A DNA stretch of 64,000 bases, from NCBI GenBank assembly GCA_944326525.1, contig CALVEG010000004.1:62001-126000 (forward strand), given 5' to 3'. The notes under the pieces are model-generated. The model was not told the origin of the DNA and did not search any database. It was given only the letters and a program-made list of their open reading frames with translations. This stretch comes from Candidatus Gastranaerophilales bacterium. GTDB lineage: Bacteria > Cyanobacteriota > Vampirovibrionia > Gastranaerophilales > Gastranaerophilaceae. A program made the position numbers and the translations under genes. Positions 1 to 7,157 of the stretch are shown piece by piece; positions within the stretch are counted from its first letter, which is position 1, and each line of letters begins with the position of its first letter.

Positions 1-114
1 TGATTTCCCTGTCTGGCTACCGCCAAGCAGGCTATTTACTTTTGGCAAAATTCTAATAGAATAAAACATGTTCTTAACGGATAAATTAGATGAAACACTA
101 TGAAAGGACATGTT

Positions 115-885
115 ATGGTCAAAAATTTACATGAAAAAGTCAGCTTTGAAAAAGTTATGCCACAGTATGAAAAACTGCTTATGCTGAAAAAAGCCTTAAT
201 GTTAGGTGAGAGTGAAGAAGTTAACGAAAAAATTCTTCTTGAACGGTCAAGGGAGCACAATTTGAGAGAAATCTACCTTGTAGGGTATTTAGTCGATGTT
301 GTTTTGAAAGCACCAAAAGAAGTTCGGGAACAGAATGATTTGCTGATCTCCTGTTATGACAAACCAAAGGAGTTTGCAAAAGCACAAAAGCAGTCGGAAA
401 ATCTGTTCAAGACCAACCCTAAGTTCAGGCGGTATTTTGCAAATATTTTTTCTTATTTAGACCTGTTTGCTCCGATGAATCGTGTTATTACCAACATGAC
501 AATATTCGGGCTTTGTCCTGAAATTATCTCTACCAGTGTTCCGCTTGAGTCGAAAAACGTTATTTTGAACTTTCACATCTTACAAAAGTGGCTGAGTGAA
601 CAGAGGAAAGTTGATTTTTCTTTGTTGAGCGATATTGAGAAAAAAGTTGTTTTGTATCTGGCAAACGGTTATTCTGTTGAAGAAATCGTTGAAGATGATG
701 TTATTGAGGGGGATTATGATGATAAGCGGTTACAAACTGTGCTTTATGAGCTTCTTCCTGCACGCTGCAATGTGCAGTCTGTGTGTCAGGTAATGGCGGT
801 TATGTTTATGAGCAATCCCGAATTGAATGACATCTACAAAGCTATGGATATGCTTGAGGATTTACTCGAAAACGGTGAGTTTTGA
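115..885 (+). CDS. Unknown protein with degenerate LuxR-type C-terminal helix-turn-helix
   Basis: I chose the ATG at 115 because AAAGGA (103-108) sits six bases upstream; an in-frame ATG at 100 has no ribosome site. The 256-residue product has no signal peptide or membrane segment. Residues about 171-230 (LSDIEKKVVLYLANGYS onward) follow the spacing of a LuxR/GerE helix-turn-helix: a Leu-Ser start, a Gly-Tyr-Ser turn and a last helix near QSVCQVMAVMF. The usual recognition-helix residues are poorly kept, so DNA binding is an inference. The N-terminal 170 residues are helical and match nothing I recognise. It ends in TGA, rare in this window, and the frame beyond looks non-coding, which supports TGA as a normal host stop. 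It could be an element-encoded regulator. Confidence 0.6.
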   Translation: MVKNLHEKVSFEKVMPQYEKLLMLKKALMLGESEEVNEKILLERSREHNLREIYLVGYLVDVVLKAPKEVREQNDLLISCYDKPKEFAKAQKQSENLFKTNPKFRRYFANIFSYLDLFAPMNRVITNMTIFGLCPEIISTSVPLESKNVILNFHILQKWLSEQRKVDFSLLSDIEKKVVLYLANGYSVEEIVEDDVIEGDYDDKRLQTVLYELLPARCNVQSVCQVMAVMFMSNPELNDIYKAMDMLEDLLENGEF

Positions 886-1114
886 ATGATTTTTTGCACA
901 AAATTTCTGTCTTTGATGATGTTTTCCTCATGCCTGCTTTGTTGAAAGGTTTTCTATGTGATTGCGGGCTTTCTTAGCCAAAACTACGCTTTTGCTTCAC
1001 TCGAACGACTGGGAAACTACATTTTGGCGCATGGCTGAAATCTTTTCTCTGCTCCGTTGTTTAGATTTTGACTACAGAAACTACACTTTTTTGAGACAAT
1101 CGAACAAATTTTTC
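886..1114. repeat. Non-coding spacer with imperfect repeats of AAACTAC
   Basis: No convincing gene lies here. The string AAACTAC followed by a T-rich run occurs three times (near 973, 1015 and 1079), twice accompanied by TCGAAC. The copies are imperfect and unevenly spaced. The function is unknown; they could be protein-binding sites or decayed coding sequence. Confidence 0.3.
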
Positions 1115-1474
1115 TTAGAAGTTTTCAACCACAGGCTTGAAATTCGGATTGAGTGCCATTTCGTGAAGAACTTCTCCAATTTCGTTTTTGGGCAATATGA
1201 TTGAGGGATTTTTGTAGAGGATTTGCAGAAGTATTTTTATTGAAGATATGCTCATTTTATGGTCTTTAACAAGAATTCTAAGGCTTTCTAACCATTCGAC
1301 ATCGTACATACTATAGAGACGTTTTTCTATTTTACCAGTCTTTACTCTCTGGGTTTTGATTAGCTTTTCTGTGTCGTATGTTCTCAGTCTGTCAGGAGTA
1401 ATCCCCAACCTTTTGGCTACAATACTTGTTGTGAACAGTAATTCATCTTTCTCAAACTTATTCTTGAGTACCAT
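1115..1474 (-). CDS. MerR-family transcriptional regulator
   Basis: This 119-residue protein has a MerR-type winged helix-turn-helix at residues about 13-75: FTTSIVAKRLGITPDRLR, then a wing ending in RLYSMYDVEWLESLRIL. The rest is a short helix with no cysteine cluster or drug-binding domain, so the inducer cannot be guessed. A GAGGGT ribosome site lies seven bases before the ATG. The gene is divergent from the secreted protein starting at 1635, and the spacer holds a 19-bp dyad, the usual size of a MerR operator. It probably controls itself, its neighbour, or both. The family call is solid; the target is inferred. Confidence 0.8.
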   Translation of the reverse strand: MVLKNKFEKDELLFTTSIVAKRLGITPDRLRTYDTEKLIKTQRVKTGKIEKRLYSMYDVEWLESLRILVKDHKMSISSIKILLQILYKNPSIILPKNEIGEVLHEMALNPNFKPVVENF

Positions 1475-1511
1475 ATTTTACCCTCGTATCTTTTCAATGA
1501 TAATACACTAG

Positions 1512-1530
1512 GCAAATTATAGCTATTTGC
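1512..1530. promoter_or_regulatory. Candidate MerR operator
   Basis: The perfect dyad GCAAAT-N7-ATTTGC lies between the divergent MerR gene and the secreted-protein gene. Nineteen base pairs matches the spacing MerR dimers recognise. No footprint is implied. Confidence 0.45.
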
Positions 1531-1634
1531 ATGTGGCTATTCGACAAAAGGCTAAATTCTTAATTTATGTAAACCATATTTACAAATTTATGGTTAACGT
1601 GTATTATGGGTTTGGTTATGAAAGAGAGGTAAAA

Positions 1635-2648
1635 ATGAAAAAAGCTTTATTTATGGTAGTTTTATGTTTATCTGTATCCGCAGGTTTATGTTATGCAGAA
1701 GATTTAAATGGTGTATTTCGAGGTATTAGAAATGGAATTAATACCTTTTCAGACGTAAATAAACTAAAACAACAAATTCAACAACCACTGAATCAAACAC
1801 CTCAATCGCAAACAGAAACTAAAACTGCACCAACAAATGATGGTTTTACCATAACGAATGAACCAACTTCAAATGTTCAAGATCTTCAACAAAAACCTGT
1901 AGAAGTGAGTTTTTTCGCAGGGTTAAAGCCCGATAGTTCTATATTAGATGTAATCAATACCTTTAAAAATTATGAATCGGTTACAAACATAAAAGTATCC
2001 TTTGGTGGAAAAGTTATCAGTGATAAAAATAAGCCAATAAACTTTAAAACGGCTTACTGTGATAAAGCAACAATTTCTAAATATTTGGAACAGACAATAC
2101 CTGATGGTCTATATAGCAAAAGATATGGAGAAAAAATGGCTGACTATACTAAACCTGTAGATTTAATAAGTGGTACACAGGGAAAAATAATAGGTGTAAC
2201 TGATCCAATATATATTGATATTGATAAAATGTATATCGACAGTATTCCTTGTTCAGTTCAAGTAAAATTTATACTTTCAGAAGATTTCTATAGCTTATAT
2301 CCAAATAAAGTTTTAATAGGTGCAACTAAAAAGTATGCATATCCATACATAATTGAAACGATAGCTTTTAAAACTGATTTTTATGATAAAACTGTCCAAG
2401 GAATAGCACAGCAAAAAAGGGAAGGGCTGTTAAACAAATACATTGAGAAATATGGTGTAATACGGAATAACTCTTGTTATGAAGGCGATCACTGTAACCA
2501 CTTTGTTGCCATAAAATTTAATCCTGAATTTGGGATAACTTATAAAAACTATACTTATATTAATGAATTAGCCACCCAGTATAAGGAATTTAAAATGAAA
2601 ACAACCATTCAAAAAAGTAAGAAATTTGATAGCAGTAATGATATTTAA
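1635..2648 (+). CDS. Secreted protein of unknown function
   Basis: The ATG at 1635 is preceded by a GAGAGG ribosome site; the frame is open further upstream, but those starts lie in promoter DNA. The 337-residue product starts with a clear Sec signal peptide (MKKALFMVVLCLSVSAG, cleavage near CYA-ED). A Gln/Thr/Pro-rich linker follows (about 40-85), then a globular part with four to five Cys (for example AYCDKA, IPCSV, SCYEGDHCNHF) that could pair in the periplasm. No catalytic motif is recognised. It is followed by a strong terminator, so it is probably a single-gene unit, divergent from the MerR regulator. It may be cargo of the integrated element. Confidence 0.65.
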   Translation: MKKALFMVVLCLSVSAGLCYAEDLNGVFRGIRNGINTFSDVNKLKQQIQQPLNQTPQSQTETKTAPTNDGFTITNEPTSNVQDLQQKPVEVSFFAGLKPDSSILDVINTFKNYESVTNIKVSFGGKVISDKNKPINFKTAYCDKATISKYLEQTIPDGLYSKRYGEKMADYTKPVDLISGTQGKIIGVTDPIYIDIDKMYIDSIPCSVQVKFILSEDFYSLYPNKVLIGATKKYAYPYIIETIAFKTDFYDKTVQGIAQQKREGLLNKYIEKYGVIRNNSCYEGDHCNHFVAIKFNPEFGITYKNYTYINELATQYKEFKMKTTIQKSKKFDSSNDI

Positions 2649-2670
2649 GGTCCTTAATTGCTAATGCGAT

Positions 2671-2710
2671 AAATCAGAGGAGTTTTCATAAATTCCTCTG
2701 ATTTTTTTTT
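2671..2710 (+). terminator. Rho-independent terminator of the secreted-protein gene
   Basis: The stem AAATCAGAGGA pairs with TCCTCTGATTT and is followed by a run of T. Confidence 0.85.
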
Positions 2711-3048
2711 GTATACATCTTTTTATAAATACGTTGTGAGTTTTATGATTATTACTTATAAGATTTTAAAATATTAAGTTTTTGTTACAGAAAACAAAAA
2801 ATCCTTTAAAAGTATTGATTTGAGAGTGTTTTAGGATATTTTAAAGATGTTTTTAGCTATTATACCAGTATTCTCCTTCAAAAGTATTGATATTACTGAC
2901 TTTTGAGAAGTCTCCTCTCCAAAAATGCTGATTTTATATTATAATAGATACCCTAAATTTTCTGTTCTTATATAACTTTTCGCACATTTTCAGGTTGTTA
3001 AGTTTTGTAAATTAACCCCTGAAACTCACTATTTATAAGGGTTCTCAT
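2711..3048. other. Gene-free AT-rich stretch with short direct repeats
   Basis: No ORF is supported on either strand. AAAAGTATTGAT occurs twice (about 2807-2818 and 2879-2890), each time after a CTT; a third, diverged copy (AAAAATGCTGAT) begins near 2920. It lies just upstream of the replication module promoter, so iterons or recombinase sites are possible. That is inference. Confidence 0.35.
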
Positions 3049-3077
3049 TTGACAGCCTTTTATAGATACGTTATAAT
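3049..3077 (+). promoter_or_regulatory. Near-consensus sigma-70 promoter of the replication module
   Basis: TTGACA (3049-3054), a 17-bp spacer and TATAAT (3072-3077) match the consensus at every position. It would give a leader of about 170 nt before the first ATG at 3255. An imperfect inverted repeat, CTAAGTGG/CCGCTTAG, sits in that leader and could be an operator or RNA hairpin. Another TTGACA at 3179 has no good -10 partner. Confidence 0.75.
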
Positions 3078-3254
3078 AAGCATATAGACAAAGTTTTTAG
3101 AAATTTACCCCTAAGTGGCTTAATAAACAATTAGTTCATTACCCGCTTAGCTTGGCTATGAAAATAAAATTTTGTACATTGACAACTAAATATATAAAAA
3201 GTAATTACCTCTCGTAAAACTTATATGCAGGTACAAAACAGAAAGGAAAAACTT

Positions 3255-3374
3255 ATGAAAACAGATAAGAAAAAATCTTGAAACTGTAAGTTTGACACCA
3301 GTTGAACAGAACAAGAAAAACAAGAGATTAAACAGCTTATTAAAATCATTTTGCAGTCGATTTTAGCTGTTTAA
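3255..3374 (+). CDS. Putative 39-residue ORF containing two in-frame TGA codons
   Basis: A GAAAGG ribosome site precedes the ATG at 3255. Read with the standard code it stops after eight codons (MKTDKKKS). If the TGAs at 3279 and 3303 are read as Trp, it runs to a TAA at 3372 and encodes a basic start (MKTDKKKSWNCKFDTSW) followed by an amphipathic helix (TEQEKQEIKQLIKIILQ). It is the first gene after a strong promoter and precedes another ORF with two in-frame TGAs. Alternatives are an eight-codon leader peptide or chance. The case depends on the neighbouring ATPase gene. Confidence 0.35.
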
Positions 3375-3461
3375 CCTCTCTCAAGCGGAGATTCTATATC
3401 TCCAAAAGGTTGCTCCTTTTAAAAGCACATAGAATCATGCTCTATGGGTATTATATAACAA

Positions 3462-3482
3462 AATCTACGCATGATGTAGATT
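3462..3482. promoter_or_regulatory. Perfect inverted repeat before the 137-residue ORF
   Basis: AATCTAC-N7-GTAGATT ends a few bases before the AAGGAGG ribosome site of the gene at 3499. A further hairpin, GGAGAT/ATCTCC, lies about 70 bp upstream. In RNA it would fold next to the ribosome site; in DNA it could be an operator. Confidence 0.5.
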
Positions 3483-3498
3483 ATAAGGAGGAATTATC

Positions 3499-3912
3499 AT
3501 GGCAAAAAACTGTGATATTCATGAAAACTACATACAGTTTGGGGCACACAGCCTCAAATATCTCAAAGAACTTGGAATTGCAAAATCGGTAGAAGAAAAA
3601 TTGCCGTTACTGCAAAACAAGTTAGCAGAAGGCAAAACAATCGACATTGAAGATGTAAATACTTTGTTAAACGTATTTGTTGGCACTCTCATAAATACAT
3701 GTTTAACAGAAGAAGATTTACTTGAAAATAGTGTCGAATTTGAATTGCCACAAGAAATGGAAGCTATTTTTAAAGAAGGTATTGGACCAATTATTAAGTG
3801 GAAAGAACTGTATTTTAGTACAACTATTACAAAATACAACCAATTAGTAATGGTACACCTTACAGAGAACATTCCTAAAGACGATTGGTTCTGTCACATT
3901 GAAAGCATATAG
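3499..3912 (+). CDS. Hypothetical acidic protein of the replication module
   Basis: A strong AAGGAGG ribosome site precedes ATG 3499. The 137-residue soluble protein opens with MAKNCDIHENYIQFG, continues with an acidic helical middle (EEKLPLLQNKLAEGKTID; LTEEDLLENSVEFELP) and ends in an alternating hydrophobic stretch suggesting beta strands. Both its Trp codons are TGG, so nothing in it demands recoding. I recognise no family. It lies between the small TGA-containing ORF and the AAA+ ATPase gene, with a strong terminator directly after it, so it may be made in excess of the genes downstream. A role in copy control or as a small DNA-binding partner is only a guess. Confidence 0.6.
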   Translation: MAKNCDIHENYIQFGAHSLKYLKELGIAKSVEEKLPLLQNKLAEGKTIDIEDVNTLLNVFVGTLINTCLTEEDLLENSVEFELPQEMEAIFKEGIGPIIKWKELYFSTTITKYNQLVMVHLTENIPKDDWFCHIESI

Positions 3913-3920
3913 CTTACTTT

Positions 3921-3955
3921 AAAGTTCGGGATAAATATCCCGAACTTTTCTTTTT
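3921..3955 (+). terminator. Intra-module terminator before the ATPase gene
   Basis: AAAGTTCGGGAT pairs with ATCCCGAACTTT and is followed by a T-rich tail. It lies 30 bp before the ATPase start with no obvious second promoter, so read-through would set the level of ATPase and recombinase. Confidence 0.85.
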
Positions 3956-3984
3956 AATTACAACAAAAAAAAGGAAAAAACAAA

Positions 3985-5667
3985 ATGACACAATATATAC
4001 AAAATAAAAATAATTGTCTTATACTCTATTACACAGACAAAAATAATAAGTTACAATCAGCAAAAATTTCAAATTACTCAATTCAAGGATTATTTACCTT
4101 AAAAGAAATCACAAACACAAAAAATTATTACAAAATAATAGAAAAACTAGCTTTATGACTGATAAAAGAGCAAGATGTCAATAAACGTTACATTAAAATC
4201 ATTCAAGGCGAAGATGAAATTGATTGCAAAAGCTTTTTTAAAGTTATTCATAGTGGCACAATCGGCTTATATGAAGATTTTAATAAGAAAAAATTTATAC
4301 TGCTTATGCAGATGTTACATAACAATCTTAAATCCGTTGTAATATATAAAAATTTTGGTTATCAACCCAGAGAAAATGTATATATTACAGGAAATAAAAA
4401 GATTTGACTAAAAAATCAGACCGTTGAAGATTATCCCCAATTCCCTGATGATTTATATCTTACAGAAGAAGAAAAACTCCAAATTCTTACTGCAAATGGC
4501 TTAATTCCAAAACTTTATGAATGTGAACATTCGGAAATAATACTTGAAGAATTTGCTGAAACTGTAATTAAAACTTTTGACGCTCCGGTTCTTATGGCAA
4601 TAGCTATTGTAATTGGTTGTTGCTTTTTTGATGTTTTTATTGCTGAAGCTCAAGGTTTTCCGTATGTTATCTTCTATGGTGATTCAAATGCTGGCAAATC
4701 TACAATTATTCATATGTTAGCAGCCATTTTTGGTATAGCCAATATGACAGAGCTTACAAGTGGCACCTCTACTATTGTTGCATTAAGAGCTCAGGTGGAA
4801 AAAATGAATAACTTTCCTGTATTTATTGAAGAATTGGATGAAAAGCGAATACAAAATATAGAAGATTTAGGGAAAGACGTTTTTTCAGCCGTACCTCGAA
4901 AGAAGTCATCAAAAGACGGAAAAGAAATAGCTACAGAAATCAACACAAGTTTTTGTATAGGAACAAATCATTTCTTTGAAACTCTAACTTTTGCAAACTT
5001 CTCGCGGTGTATTCCGATAAATCTCAGGCGCAGACAATTTGATTTGAGTAATTTTGAATACCATTCAAAGGAAGCACTAAAAAAACTATCCTGTTTTCTT
5101 CCTAAAATTCTGTTTTATAGGGATAAAATTCTTGATTTTTATCGAGAACAATACAGAATAGCTCAAATCCATTGTGATTATGCAAGAATTTGCAATAATG
5201 TGGCTATAGGAATGGCTGTATGGTCAATTATTAATGATATTCTCAAAAAAGAAGTCCTTAATACCGAAAATTTAGTGAAAGATTATCTTGACTATTTCGA
5301 ACCATATCTTGATACGGAAATTTCATATTGTGATGTATTCTTATCAGATGTCTATAACCTGTTTAATAAAAAAGAACTGCTCTATGGTAGGGAATTTCTT
5401 ATCACAAAAGGTAAGTATTTAAGAATAAATCTTAATAAATATTGTACTGTTTATCAAAGTGTATATCACAAAAAGCTACACCCTAACGAAATTAAGATAA
5501 AAATTGCAAATGACGAAAGAGTTATTTCTTTAAAAACTACAGATATCAAGCCTATTGGACGTGCTATTAAAATAGATATTTCAGATAATGAAACTTTGCT
5601 TGATATTCTTAATAGAGTATCAAAAACAGCAGAAGATGAGGAGGCTGATTATGAAGAAACTCCTTAA
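3985..5667 (+). CDS. AAA+ primase-helicase-like ATPase (DUF927-like) with two in-frame TGA codons
   Basis: The 560-codon frame runs from ATG 3985 (AAAGGAAAA upstream) to TAA 5665 and contains no TAA, TAG or frameshift, only TGA at 4156 (codon 58, EKLAL-X-LIKEQ) and 4405 (codon 141, ITGNKKI-X-LKNQT). Both contexts suit Trp. The C-terminal core is an ATPase: Walker A GDSNAGKST near residue 230, acidic Walker B-like FIEELDE, sensor-like CIGTNHF and an arginine-containing RCIPINL. This resembles phage and plasmid replication helicases of the DUF927/SF3-like kind. Without read-through, the first later ATG (4594) has no ribosome site and would drop about 203 N-terminal residues. Another Trp codon (AVWSI) is TGG. 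It overlaps the recombinase gene by 17 bp, so the two are probably co-translated. The alternative is a pseudogene with two nonsense mutations. Confidence 0.7.
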
Positions 5668-7087
5668 AGCAATTTATGCTGATATCTATATCAGATTATC
5701 AAGTAAATCGCAAGAAGACGGCATGTCAAAAGAAACGCAGGAAAGAGAATGTCGTAAATATTGCGAAGAAAATGGAATCATAGTGAGAAATGTCTATTAT
5801 GAAAATAAAAGTGCTATGACACCATACAATAGACCTGTTTTTTACGAAATGGTAACAAAACAACAATCAAAAGATCGTGCTGATATAATTGTTTCTTTTT
5901 GTATTAATCGTTTAACAAGAAATCAAGTTGACTTTTATCCAATTAGAGCTCTTGTTGATGAATACAACACAAAAATAATTTTCGTTAAAGAGCGTATGGT
6001 TATTGAAAAGCCTTTCAAAGCTCATGAAAAGTTTTTGACGAGCATAATAATAGCAAGTGCCGAATTTGAAGTTAATCATCTTAATGAAATCCGCAAAAAC
6101 GGTTTGATAGCAAGGGCAAAAACTGGGCAAAGACCGAGCAAACTGCCATACGGCTATGACACATTTAAAAACCGTATTGTTATCGTTCCAAAAGAAGCGG
6201 AGTTAGTTAAAAAAGCATTTGAATTATATGCAACAGGCAAATATTCTTTAAAAACACTTACAGATGAGTTATTTGAACTGGGTTACAGATATAAAGGACA
6301 GAGAAATAAAAAAATTCCAAGGTCAACTTTATCTCCAATGCTTAAAAACCTCTTTTACACTGGGTATTATACCTACCCTAATGTTGAAAAGCCGATAAAA
6401 GGCAAGTATAAGCCCATAATCAGTAAAGATTTATATGATAAAGTCCAAGAAATACTTAAAACATCAGGATATGAAAAACTCAGAAAGCATAATTTTTTAT
6501 ATTCAAACCTCATAACATTACAAGAAACAGGTAAAATTATGACAGGCGAAATCAAAAAGGATAAATATATCTATTATACTGCCTTTGATGATGACGGAAT
6601 AAGGCATTCAATTAATGAAACGGTTATTACAGAAGCAGTTTTAAACTATTTCAAGGAAATTCGGCTTAATCTTATTCCGAAAGAGATTGTTAATGAAGTA
6701 TTAAAGGAAGAAATTAAACCGTTAAAACAAAAATATGCCAACCTCAAACGTGATGTAAGTCGTAAATATCATTCCGAACTACGTTTAAACGACTTTATTC
6801 AATCAAAAAATATTGATGATAAAGATTTCATTAATGATAGTCAGGCAGATATTGAAAAAGCTTACAGTAACTTGCCTGAAAGGATTGTTTATACAGAACA
6901 ACAAATAAAAACTTTGACTTCAAAATGTCAAGATATTATGGAAAAACGACTTTACGACGTTTTTATTCAGCTTGACATAGAAAATCAGAGAAAAATTATT
7001 GAACTTGTCAAAAACAAGCTTAAACTTCAGGAGAAAAAAGTAAAATTAACCTTTAAACCTGCTTTTCGCAAAATACGAAATCGTTAA
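5651..7087 (+). CDS. Large serine recombinase lacking zinc-ribbon cysteines
   Basis: I chose ATG 5651 for its AGGAGG site; it overlaps the end of the ATPase gene. The 478-residue protein has a resolvase domain with the nucleophile in YIRLSS and the basic motif NRLTRN, then a recombinase domain (LPYGYD; AFELYATGKYSLKTL; TLSPMLKNLFYTGYY) and a coiled-coil tail. Where its relative at 8849 has C-x2-C and two further Cys, this protein reads LITLQETGKIMTGEIKK, with no zinc ligand. It contains no Trp at all. The residues for strand exchange appear intact, so it may act on a narrow site, work as a resolvase, or be a decayed integrase. Confidence 0.85.
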   Translation: MKKLLKAIYADIYIRLSSKSQEDGMSKETQERECRKYCEENGIIVRNVYYENKSAMTPYNRPVFYEMVTKQQSKDRADIIVSFCINRLTRNQVDFYPIRALVDEYNTKIIFVKERMVIEKPFKAHEKFLTSIIIASAEFEVNHLNEIRKNGLIARAKTGQRPSKLPYGYDTFKNRIVIVPKEAELVKKAFELYATGKYSLKTLTDELFELGYRYKGQRNKKIPRSTLSPMLKNLFYTGYYTYPNVEKPIKGKYKPIISKDLYDKVQEILKTSGYEKLRKHNFLYSNLITLQETGKIMTGEIKKDKYIYYTAFDDDGIRHSINETVITEAVLNYFKEIRLNLIPKEIVNEVLKEEIKPLKQKYANLKRDVSRKYHSELRLNDFIQSKNIDDKDFINDSQADIEKAYSNLPERIVYTEQQIKTLTSKCQDIMEKRLYDVFIQLDIENQRKIIELVKNKLKLQEKKVKLTFKPAFRKIRNR

Positions 7088-7126
7088 TGTCCTTTCGTTA
7101 ATTTAGATTATTACATCTGAACTTAT

Positions 7127-7157
7127 TAACCCGTACATTTTTATGTACGGGTTTTCT
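7127..7157 (+). terminator. Terminator after the second recombinase
   Basis: An 11-bp stem, AACCCGTACAT/ATGTACGGGTT, is followed by TTCTTT. It ends the module and abuts the convergent KAP gene. Confidence 0.8.

Noticed and set aside
962-1204. 80-codon plus-strand ORF
   Set aside because: It starts without a ribosome site, overlaps the MerR gene antisense, and its composition looks like spacer DNA.
2640-3500. A suppressor tRNA-Trp(TCA) in the element
   Set aside because: I looked for a TTCAA anticodon loop with pairing arms and found no cloverleaf. The string CTTCAAAA at 2877 has no stem. It may lie outside the window.
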